Of a stretch of 49,182 nucleotides of DNA, positions 39,522 through 46,543 are shown piece after piece. A program made the position numbers and the translations under genes. Within the stretch, counting starts at the first letter, position 1, and the number at the start of each line of letters is the position of its first letter. This DNA comes from Phycisphaerae bacterium (GTDB lineage: Bacteria > Planctomycetota > Phycisphaerae > Phycisphaerales > UBA1924). Below the pieces are notes generated by a model. That model was not told the DNA's origin. It saw only the letters and a list, made by a program, of their open reading frames with translations, and did not search any database. Location of the stretch: positions 1-49,182 of the forward strand of contig JAUIFD010000005.1 in the NCBI GenBank assembly GCA_030429485.1, in the 5' to 3' direction.

Positions 39522-41084
39522 GTGACTTTGCCTGACCACTACGAACTGCTCTTCGCTCTTCTCCACGTGACGTGGATCGTGTTCGCCTTCGCGTTCGGCG
39601 CGTGCGCCGGCTCGCTGATCAATGTGCTCGTCTATCGCCTGCCTCTTGGTCTCGACGTCGTGACGCCCTCGTCGCGGTGCCCTTCCTGTGACACGAAGCT
39701 CACGTGGCGCGAGAACATCCCGGTGTTCGGGTGGCTCTTGCTGCGTGGCAAGTGCCGGTTCTGCAAGTCGAAGATCTCGCCCGAGTATCCGATCGTCGAG
39801 GCATTCGTCGGGCTCGTCTTTGCGGGGCTGTTCGCGTTGTGGTTTGTGGTGTCGAGCCGCGACGCGACGTGGCTCGGCGTGCCGTGGCACGAGATGAAGC
39901 CCGAGTGGGCGCTCAACGGGTTTGGCAAGGTCTGGCCGGCGTACGTGATGACGGTCGTGCTGCTCGGCTCGCTCGTCGCGATGACGCTCATCGACGCACG
40001 CACGTATCAGATCCCGCTGGTGCTCTGCATCGTGCCCATGGTCTTGGGGGTGGTGGGGCACACCGCCCACGCGATCTGGATCCAGTCGACGATCGGCGAG
40101 CTGCGCCACCACGCGCCCGACGGACAGTGGTGGACGATCGCGACGCCCGGGAGCGCCGGGTGGGGGCTTCTCGGCGCGACGCTCGGCGGGGCGATCGGGC
40201 TCGGCCTCTCCAACGCGCTGCTCGCCGCCGGGCTGATCCGCCGGAGCTACGCCGACTACGACGAGTGGGAGCGAGACGCCCTGAAGAAGGCGGGCATCGA
40301 CCCCGAGGCGGCGCAGGCGAAGCCCGAGCACCCAGCGCCACGCGGCTCACGGTGGCGAGCAGTCCTCACCACAATGGTGGCGTGCGCGGTCTTATCGGTC
40401 GTGGGGTTCCTGGCGGTTGGCGCGTTGGGCGGGCCGCCCGGGCTGGGGGTGTTCCTTGGTCTGGCAGCCGGCCCGGTGGTCGCGGGGCTCGCGCTCCGGC
40501 GCTTCCGGCCCGATCCGACCGACGCCGCGGAGGAGGCCTCCGCTCCTCCCGATCTCTGGATCCAGTACCCCCACGCCCGGCGTGAGGCGTGCAAGGAGGT
40601 GGTCTTCTTGCTCCCGGCGGTTGCGTTGGCGATCGTCGGGGTTGTGGTGGGTCAGAGGCTTGGCGGACCGATCACGGCCGACCCCGTCACAGGGCAGTTG
40701 TTCGCCGCGACGCCCATCCCCCTCTGGGCCAGTGCCCTTTCCGGGGCCGTCGCGGGGCTTCTGATTGGTGGGGGGGTGGTCTGGGGCATCCGGATCCTCG
40801 GGTCTTTCGCGTTCGGGAAAGAGGCGATGGGCCTTGGCGATGCGTGGCTCATGGCTGCGGTGGGAGCGTGCCTGGGGTGGATCGACTCCACGCTGGCGTT
40901 CTTTATGGCGCCGTTCATCGCGTTGTACGTGACGCTTGTCTCGTGGGCCTGGGCGGGGGCGGCGCGCCGGGCGATGCCCTACGGGCCCTACTTGGCGGGG
41001 GCGGTGTTTGTGGTGGTGATCGGGAAGGTCTGGGTCGAGTCCGGTCTCGGGTTTCTCTCGGGCATGACCATCAACATCCCCTGA
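39522..41084 (+). CDS. Prepilin peptidase (A24 family), enlarged
   Basis: This membrane aspartic protease cleaves, and may methylate, type IV prepilins and pseudopilins such as the one at 7.9 kb. The 520-residue chain has the N-terminal CxxC pairs (Cys53/56 and Cys78/81, in RCPSCDTKLTWRENIPVFGWLLLRGKCRFC), the first catalytic Asp158 in TLIDARTYQIP and the second, Asp440, in AMGLGDAW. The two aspartates are normally about 60-65 residues apart; here 282, because of an insert of about 220 residues with two or more extra helices and a soluble part (DYDEWERDALKKAGIDPEAAQAKPEHPAP). The GTG at 39522 begins the hydrophobic N-terminus. Confidence 0.9.
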   Translation: MTLPDHYELLFALLHVTWIVFAFAFGACAGSLINVLVYRLPLGLDVVTPSSRCPSCDTKLTWRENIPVFGWLLLRGKCRFCKSKISPEYPIVEAFVGLVFAGLFALWFVVSSRDATWLGVPWHEMKPEWALNGFGKVWPAYVMTVVLLGSLVAMTLIDARTYQIPLVLCIVPMVLGVVGHTAHAIWIQSTIGELRHHAPDGQWWTIATPGSAGWGLLGATLGGAIGLGLSNALLAAGLIRRSYADYDEWERDALKKAGIDPEAAQAKPEHPAPRGSRWRAVLTTMVACAVLSVVGFLAVGALGGPPGLGVFLGLAAGPVVAGLALRRFRPDPTDAAEEASAPPDLWIQYPHARREACKEVVFLLPAVALAIVGVVVGQRLGGPITADPVTGQLFAATPIPLWASALSGAVAGLLIGGGVVWGIRILGSFAFGKEAMGLGDAWLMAAVGACLGWIDSTLAFFMAPFIALYVTLVSWAWAGAARRAMPYGPYLAGAVFVVVIGKVWVESGLGFLSGMTINIP

Positions 41085-41157
41085 CGGCGCGCAGGGCCGG
41101 GTGATCGGGGCTACATTCACAGGCGTTTTGGGGACTTTCGCGACAAAGGAGAGCACG

Positions 41158-41883
41158 ATGCGATCGATGGGTGTGCGTCACGGATTGACGTGGGCGATGG
41201 GGGCGGCTGCCGTCCTCGGGACCATGCTCGGTGGGTGCCAGAAGGGCGCGACGAGTGACTACGACCTGCTGGTGCAGGAGAACGAGGAGCTTCGCGGCGA
41301 GGTCGACAGCCTGCACGCGCAGATGCAGTCCGACGCCGCCGCGTGCGAGGCGATCCAGCAGGACAACCTCCAGATGGCGCAGACGCTGGAGGACATGCGG
41401 CGGGAGATGCAGGGGCGCACGCAGGTCGATACCGCGGGCAACCAGCACACGACGATGATCATCCCCGCCAACAACATGGACAGCTTCGCGAACTCGGTCG
41501 GCCCCGGCGCCACCGTCACGCAGCGAGGCGCCGACGTCGTGGTCGAGGTCGCGGGCGACGTGCTCTTCGATTCCGGCTCGGCAACCCTCAAGAGCGACGC
41601 GAAGCGCACGCTCGATCGCGTCGCCCAGTCGCTGAACTCGGGCTTTAGCGGTCGCATGATCCGTGTCGAGGGGCACACCGATTCTGACCCGATCAAGAAG
41701 AGCAAGTGGGCGTCGAATGAGGCGTTGAGCTACGCCCGCGCCGACTCGGTCAAGAGCTACCTCCAGTCGCGCGGCGTTCCCGAGTCGCGCCTCTATGTCG
41801 CCGCGTTCGGCTCGACGAAGCCCAAGGCGACCAAGCAGGCCAGCCGGCGCGTCGAGATCGTCGTGCTTGACGCGTTCAACTAA
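41158..41883 (+). CDS. OmpA-family lipoprotein (Pal/MotB-like)
   Basis: The 241-residue lipoprotein has a signal ending TMLGGC (lipid Cys27), then a coiled coil, LVQENEELRGEVDSLHAQMQS and DNLQMAQTLEDMRREMQGR, and a C-terminal OmpA domain: VEVAGDVLFDSGSATLKSDAKRTLDRVA, RVEGHTDSDPIKKSKWASNEALSYARADSVKSYL and SRRVEIVVLD. OmpA domains bind peptidoglycan. It therefore likely tethers an outer envelope layer to the wall. AAGGAG six bases before the ATG at 41158 fixes the start. A strong terminator follows. Confidence 0.92.
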   Translation: MRSMGVRHGLTWAMGAAAVLGTMLGGCQKGATSDYDLLVQENEELRGEVDSLHAQMQSDAAACEAIQQDNLQMAQTLEDMRREMQGRTQVDTAGNQHTTMIIPANNMDSFANSVGPGATVTQRGADVVVEVAGDVLFDSGSATLKSDAKRTLDRVAQSLNSGFSGRMIRVEGHTDSDPIKKSKWASNEALSYARADSVKSYLQSRGVPESRLYVAAFGSTKPKATKQASRRVEIVVLDAFN

Positions 41884-41908
41884 CGTCCGAGTTGCACAAG
41901 ACCGCTGC

Positions 41909-41942
41909 CGCGACGGCCCGCGAGGGCCGTCGCGTCGTTTTT
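41909..41942 (+). terminator. Rho-independent terminator after the OmpA-family gene
   Basis: CGCGACGGCCC (41909-41919) pairs perfectly with GGGCCGTCGCG (41924-41934) around GCGA, followed by TCGTTTTT. Confidence 0.92.
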
Positions 41943-42053
41943 GGCCCGGCGTTGAATCCGGCCTACGCGGTCATCGAAACCCCATCGCGGGTGCGGCCGA
42001 CTCGCGAGCAGCCCGGTGTCGGGCTCCCGATCAACTCAATCGAGAGGATGAAC

Positions 42054-43031
42054 ATGCAACTCGCAGTTGGCAGACTTCTTTCCGTAGCCTTGCTCACGGC
42101 GTTCGCTGGTCAGAGCGCCAGCGCGCAGTGCGATTCGGCGTGCTCGGGCTCATCCGACGCCGCGGTCAGCACGGTCTCGTACAGGCACGCAGGTCCGGAC
42201 ATCGTGCAGACGGCCGTTCAGGCGGGGAACTTCAAGACGCTCACCGCGGCGCTCGAAGCGGCCGAACTCGTCGAGCTTCTGCGCACCGATGGGCCGTTCA
42301 CGGTGTTCGCGCCGACGGACGAGGCGTTCTCGAAGCTCCCGGCGGGCACCGTCGAACAACTCCTCAAGCCGGAGAACAAGGCAGCGCTGCGGAGTGTTCT
42401 GCTGTACCACGTGGTCAAGGGTGAGGTCCGTGCCGACGCCGCGATGCAGCTCGCGAATGCCGCCTCCGCAAACGGGCAACGCCTCGATTTGACGACGCGC
42501 CGCCACACGCTCAGCGTCGACAACGCGAAGGTCGTCAAGGCGGATATCGACGCCTCGAATGGCGTGATCCATGTCATCGACAAGGTGCTCATCCCCGCGG
42601 ACCGAGACCTCGTACGCACGGCTCGTCAGGCGGGGTCGTTTGGCACGTTGCTCGCCGCAGCTGAGGCGGCGGGGCTGATCGAGACGCTCCACGACAAGGG
42701 CCCGTTCACGATCTTCGCGCCCACCGATGACGCGTTCGCCAAGCTGCCAGCGGGCACGCTTGAGTCGCTCATCAAGCCGGAGAACCGTGAACGCCTCCGC
42801 GCGATCCTGCTCTACCACGTCGTGCCGGGGCGCGTCTACGCGGACCAACTCGTCGCGACGATCGAGGAGCATCCGGAGGGCGCCGCGATCAAGACTGCGC
42901 AGGGCTCCAAGGCGAGTGCCCGTCTTGTCGAAGGCCATCCGCGGATCGACGAGGCGCGGATTCAGATCACCGACCTTGAGGCGACCAACGGCGTGATCCA
43001 CGTGATCGATACTGTCATCATCCCAGACTGA
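42054..43031 (+). CDS. Secreted protein with two fasciclin (FAS1) domains
   Basis: The 325-residue product has a signal peptide (MQLAVGRLLSVALLTAFAGQSASAQ) and two FAS1 domains of about 130 residues: GPDIVQTAVQAGNFKTLTAALEAAELVELL to GVIHVIDKVLIP, and LVRTARQAGSFGTLLAAAEAAGLIETL to GVIHVIDTVIIP. Each has the family's GPFTVFAPTDEAF / GPFTIFAPTDDAF, LLYHVV and NGVIHVID motifs. FAS1 proteins act in adhesion or matrix binding. ATG 42054 is favoured over 42048 because GAGAGG ends six bases before it. It is followed by a terminator, then by an ECF sigma/anti-sigma pair resembling the SigK/RskA module that controls FAS1 genes in mycobacteria. Confidence 0.93.
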   Translation: MQLAVGRLLSVALLTAFAGQSASAQCDSACSGSSDAAVSTVSYRHAGPDIVQTAVQAGNFKTLTAALEAAELVELLRTDGPFTVFAPTDEAFSKLPAGTVEQLLKPENKAALRSVLLYHVVKGEVRADAAMQLANAASANGQRLDLTTRRHTLSVDNAKVVKADIDASNGVIHVIDKVLIPADRDLVRTARQAGSFGTLLAAAEAAGLIETLHDKGPFTIFAPTDDAFAKLPAGTLESLIKPENRERLRAILLYHVVPGRVYADQLVATIEEHPEGAAIKTAQGSKASARLVEGHPRIDEARIQITDLEATNGVIHVIDTVIIPD

Positions 43032-43038
43032 CCTCGTA

Positions 43039-43071
43039 CCGACGGCGTCCCAACCGACGCCGTCGGTCTTT
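43039..43071 (+). terminator. Rho-independent terminator after the fasciclin gene
   Basis: CCGACGGCGTC (43039-43049) pairs perfectly with GACGCCGTCGG (43056-43066) around a 6-base loop, followed by TCTTT. It separates the fasciclin transcript from the sigma gene. Confidence 0.88.
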
Positions 43072-43096
43072 GAAGTTGGGGAGCGGGCGTGAGCGT

Positions 43097-43124
43097 CATC
43101 GCGTTTCCACAAGCTGCGTACACT
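43097..43124 (+). promoter_or_regulatory. Candidate promoter of the ECF sigma gene
   Basis: CATCGC (43097-43102), 16 bases, TACACT (43119-43124), 43 bases before the chosen start codon. The same boxes and spacing precede the cysteine-synthase-like gene. A GTCATCG heptamer starting at 43095 also occurs upstream of the fasciclin gene (41970-41976). Confidence 0.28.
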
Positions 43125-43166
43125 GACCGACGCACGAGTAGTGTCCGATGGAGCGAACGGAGCGCG

Positions 43167-43751
43167 ATGACCGCGTTGGAGCGGAGTTCGGCGGAGTCCG
43201 GCCGTGATGAGCCGATGGTGCTCACGCGCGTTGCGGTGCGCGAGCCGGGCGCGGCCGAGGCGATGCTCGATCGCTTCGGGGGGTTGGTGTGGTCGCTCGC
43301 CCGGAGGCTCGCCTCGAGCAGCACCGAGGCCGAGGACGCGGTGCAGGAGATCTTCGCGGACGTGTGGAACAGCGCGGGGCGATTTGATCCGGCACTGGGC
43401 TCCGAAGTGACGTTCGTCGCGACGATCGCCCGACGCCGGTTGATCGATCGACGAAGGCGCGAGTCGCGGCGTTTGGACCAGACGCCGATCGGCGAGCGCG
43501 AAGCCGGCGAGGTCGTGGAGGTTGAGCGGGCGCCCACCATCAGCGAAGAGGCGGCGCGTGCGGCCGCGGCCCTGGGCCAGCTGACCGCGGATCAGCAGCG
43601 CGTGCTCCGCCTCTCGATCTACCACGGGCTCAGCCACGAACGCATCGCGACCGCGACGGGCTTGCCGCTTGGTACCGTCAAGACCCACGCACGGCGCGGC
43701 CTGATCAAGGTGCGCGACATCCTGCAGCGCGAGAAAGGGGGGCGGGGATGA
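43167..43751 (+). CDS. ECF sigma factor (SigK-like)
   Basis: Sigma factors direct RNA polymerase to specific promoters. The predicted 194-residue product has the sigma-2 region (GGLVWSLARRLASSSTEAEDAVQEIFADVWNSAGRFD) and sigma-4 with a helix-turn-helix (LTADQQRVLRLSIYHGLSHERIATATGLPLGTVKTHARRGLIKVRDIL); no further domain is present, which makes it group IV (ECF). ATG 43167, with GGAG close upstream, is preferred; a GTG at 43089 would add 26 poorly conserved residues. The stop overlaps the start of the RskA-like gene by four bases (ATGA at 43748-43751), typical of sigma/anti-sigma pairs. Confidence 0.93.
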   Translation: MTALERSSAESGRDEPMVLTRVAVREPGAAEAMLDRFGGLVWSLARRLASSSTEAEDAVQEIFADVWNSAGRFDPALGSEVTFVATIARRRLIDRRRRESRRLDQTPIGEREAGEVVEVERAPTISEEAARAAAALGQLTADQQRVLRLSIYHGLSHERIATATGLPLGTVKTHARRGLIKVRDILQREKGGRG

Positions 43752-44569
43752 CCGATCCGAACCTCGACCCGATCTCGCGTGACGAGCAACTTGCCGACAT
43801 GGCGTTGGGCCAGGTCGCGTCGCACGCCGGCGCGTTCGAGCAGGACGAATCGCTGTTGCGAGCCGCCGCAGCACTCGAACTTGCATGGTCGGCGTCAGAA
43901 GACCTAGCCGAGCCGATGCCCCGCGAACTCCGCGAGCGAGTGCTGGCCGCGCTGCCGGACAAAGACGACGCTGGCGTCGCAGCAGGTGGCGAGGCTGTGG
44001 CACATGCCGCTCCCGAGTTGAAGATGACGCCCGCGATCGGCGCCCTGGGATGGCTCGCCGCCGCCGCGGCGATCGCGCTCGCGTTCGTCGGTTGGATCCG
44101 CATGCCCGATGAGCGTGGACCGCGGCAACTCACCGAGTGGGTCGCGACCTTCGCGCAGGAGCATCGCGATCAGCGCGCGGCGGAGTGGGGCGATTGGGCG
44201 TTCAATGAAGAGGCGCCCGAGATCGCGGGCGTGCGGGGCGAAGTCGTGTGGAGCGAGGAGGCCCAGGAAGGCTACATGCGGTTCGTCGGGCTCCCCGAGA
44301 ACGACCCGACCGAACAGCAGTATCAGCTCTGGATCATCGATCGCCGAGGGCTCGCCGACGCCAACGGGCAGTCCGCACGGATCAGCGGCGGCGTGTTCGA
44401 CGCGTCGTCCGGCGAGCGTTTGCCCGATGGTTCCGTGGTGATTCCAATCGATCCGGCGCTGGAGGTGCAAGATGCTGCAGCGTTCGCGGTCACGATCGAG
44501 CAGCCCGGCGGTGTGTGGGCTTCCGACATGACCCGTCGGGTGGTGATCGCTGCGCTCGACGCCGGGTAG
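43748..44569 (+). CDS. Anti-sigma-K factor RskA-like protein
   Basis: The 273-residue membrane protein would hold the co-encoded sigma factor at the membrane. The cytoplasmic part (1-95; DEQLADMALGQVASHAGAFEQDESLLRAAAALELAW) plausibly is the anti-sigma domain, without an obvious zinc-binding HxxxCxxC. The single membrane helix is IGALGWLAAAAAIALAFVGWI (about 98-118). The periplasmic part (GEVVWSEEAQEGYMRFVGLPENDPTEQQYQLWIID...GVFDASSGERLPDGSVVIPI...FAVTIEQPGG) matches the RskA C-terminal domain. Release presumably needs regulated proteolysis, as in mycobacteria; no dedicated protease gene is adjacent. It is followed by a convergent gene five bases away. Confidence 0.9.
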   Translation: MTDPNLDPISRDEQLADMALGQVASHAGAFEQDESLLRAAAALELAWSASEDLAEPMPRELRERVLAALPDKDDAGVAAGGEAVAHAAPELKMTPAIGALGWLAAAAAIALAFVGWIRMPDERGPRQLTEWVATFAQEHRDQRAAEWGDWAFNEEAPEIAGVRGEVVWSEEAQEGYMRFVGLPENDPTEQQYQLWIIDRRGLADANGQSARISGGVFDASSGERLPDGSVVIPIDPALEVQDAAAFAVTIEQPGGVWASDMTRRVVIAALDAG

Positions 44570-44573
44570 CGGC

Positions 44574-44972
44574 TCACGCCCGCCGTCTGGACTCGAGATC
44601 TGCCTGCATCAAACGCAGGTTGCGCTTGTTCGCCTTGTATGCGAAGTCGAAGACGTCGCCAAGAATCGGCACTGCGCCGATCGCGGCGTCGATGGTGAGA
44701 TTGAGCGCCATGCGGGCGAGCGTGCCGCGCGAGCACCCCTGCCGCTTCGCGTCGAAGAGGATCACGAGCGAGAGACCCGACGAAACCACGTCGCCGACCC
44801 CGGGCACGAGACCCAGCAGCGGATCGAGCCCAAACCGCCACGACGTGCCGGGGAGCGTGAAGCGCGAGTCGAGCAGGTCCGCGAGTTCCTCGGCGCGCGA
44901 CACCCGCGCATGACTCTCTTCCGGCATTCGGCGTCGTGCTTCGTTCGGCATGGGGGAGGAGAAGGCGGTCAC
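44574..44972 (-). CDS. DUF4112 membrane protein
   Basis: The 132-residue product has SRFTLPGTSWRFGLDPLLGLVPGVGDVVSSGLSLVILFDAKRQGCSRGTLARMALNLTIDAAIGAVPILGDVFDFAYKANKRNLRLM, which covers the whole DUF4112 signature (two P-G/L-G-D membrane hairpins). Function unknown. GTG 44972 gives this length; ATG 44951 is possible and would remove seven residues that are not conserved. It converges on the RskA-like gene and precedes nothing on its own strand, so it is probably transcribed alone. Confidence 0.88.
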   Translation of the reverse strand: MTAFSSPMPNEARRRMPEESHARVSRAEELADLLDSRFTLPGTSWRFGLDPLLGLVPGVGDVVSSGLSLVILFDAKRQGCSRGTLARMALNLTIDAAIGAVPILGDVFDFAYKANKRNLRLMQADLESRRRA

Positions 44973-45013
44973 CTTGTGTCATTCGGAATCTGATCGCCCG
45001 GATTGCCCGGTGC

Positions 45014-46486
45014 TCACCCGCCGTTCTTGAAGTACTTCTGCACGATCCACTGTGGCTGAAAGGAGTCCGGCTTTCGCTCTCGTCCGGTCAGATCGATCTC
45101 TAACGGCTCGGGCGGGTCGACCGTGAGCGGCGCCTTGTCGGCGTACTCCGCCTGCAGGCGTTCGAGCCTCTCCGTGAGGTCCGCGACCCGCGCCCGCTGC
45201 TCGTCGTTACCCGCGAGATTCGTGAGTTCGAACGGGTCGGCCCGGAGGTCGAATAGCTGCGTGAAGGCGACGTGCGGATACCTGACCAGTTTGTACCTCT
45301 CCAGTACGATCGCACGCATGAGATCTTCGTAAGCGAGGAAGACCTCGTCGCGCACGCCGTCGCGATCCCCCAGCCAGATCGGCGCGAGATCACGCCCTTC
45401 GATCGCGGGGTCCATGTCCGCAGCACCGAGCCCCGTGAGCGATCCGAGCGTCGGGTAGAGGTCGAAGAGGTACGTGAGCGCGCGAGTCTCCCCTCGCGGC
45501 ACGCCGGGCCCGGCGATGATCAGCGGGCACCCCATCGAGTGCTCGTAGAGGCTTTGCTTGCCCAGGAGGCCGTGTGAGCCGAGTGCGAGCCCGTGATCCG
45601 ACGCGAACACGACGATCGTCGAGTCGGTGAGTCCCTCGCGCTCAAGCGCCGCGAGCAAGCGCCCGATCTGCTCGTCCATGTGCGTGATCATCGCGTAGTA
45701 CTCACAGACCTGCTCGGAGATCATCGCTGGCGTACGCGGCCACGGCGCGAGCGTCTCGTCGCGCCCCGTCATCCAGCCGTTGTTGAACGGGTGTTGCGGC
45801 ATAAAGTTCGCGGGCAGGGGCGGGCGGTGGTCGTAGTACCCTTCGGCGTATCCCGGCGGCGACTGGCGAGGGTCGTGCGGCGTCGAGAACGCCACGTACG
45901 CGAAGAACGGCCGATCCGGGTCGCGACCCCCGGTCAGAAACGCCTCTGCCGCGTCCGCAAAGAGTGTCGACGAGAAGTCCTCTCCCGTGCGCTGGGCGGA
46001 AAACTCGCCGCTGGTCACGTCGACCAGCGGCACGTGCTCGTGGTTCGCCATCCCCTGGAACATCACGTTCCGTCCGAGCTCGAACGAGCGGGCGAACGCC
46101 GGTCGGCCGTTGTGCCACTTGCCCGTGGCGAACGTCTGGTACCCCGCGCCGCGGAGCGCCTCCGGCATTGTGCGAACGCCGTCGAGATCCACCGGCGCGC
46201 GGTAGAGCGATCGCCCGCTCATCAACATGGCGCGCGACGGGACGCACACCGCGCCGTGCATCGAGCCCATGCAGTAGTTCCGGCGGAAGGAGTACCCGCG
46301 TTCGACGATCGAATCGATGTTGGGCGTGCGGATGTGGGCGTTGCCCCACGCTCCGATCGTGTCCGACCGCTGATCATCTGAGAACAGGAAGAGGATGTTG
46401 GGGTGTTCGGGCGGCGCCTCCACGAACTGGGCGAGGACGGCTTGCGTTGAGAGCAACAGGACGGCAAGCTGGATCAAGATCCTCAT
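45014..46486 (-). CDS. Secreted sulfatase (arylsulfatase family)
   Basis: Sulfatases hydrolyse sulfate esters, here perhaps of algal polysaccharides, as is common in planctomycetes. The 490-residue product has a signal peptide (MRILIQLAVLLLSTQAVLAQ). Metal ligands Asp37-Asp38 lie in LFLFSDDQRSD. Cys81 in CVPSR is the formylglycine site (C-x-P-x-R). ATGKWHNG, STPHDPRQ and VVFASDHGLALGSHGLLGKQSLYEHSMGCPLIIAGPG are the further active-site blocks. Cysteine type needs FGE-like maturation or anSME; neither gene is here. ATG 46486 is chosen over the in-frame extension because the signal peptide starts there. Confidence 0.95.
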   Translation of the reverse strand: MRILIQLAVLLLSTQAVLAQFVEAPPEHPNILFLFSDDQRSDTIGAWGNAHIRTPNIDSIVERGYSFRRNYCMGSMHGAVCVPSRAMLMSGRSLYRAPVDLDGVRTMPEALRGAGYQTFATGKWHNGRPAFARSFELGRNVMFQGMANHEHVPLVDVTSGEFSAQRTGEDFSSTLFADAAEAFLTGGRDPDRPFFAYVAFSTPHDPRQSPPGYAEGYYDHRPPLPANFMPQHPFNNGWMTGRDETLAPWPRTPAMISEQVCEYYAMITHMDEQIGRLLAALEREGLTDSTIVVFASDHGLALGSHGLLGKQSLYEHSMGCPLIIAGPGVPRGETRALTYLFDLYPTLGSLTGLGAADMDPAIEGRDLAPIWLGDRDGVRDEVFLAYEDLMRAIVLERYKLVRYPHVAFTQLFDLRADPFELTNLAGNDEQRARVADLTERLERLQAEYADKAPLTVDPPEPLEIDLTGRERKPDSFQPQWIVQKYFKNGG

Positions 46487-46543
46487 GCGTGCCAATGTAC
46501 CGGATCGCAACCTCGGTTGATCCCAGACCGATCGGTGCGCGAA

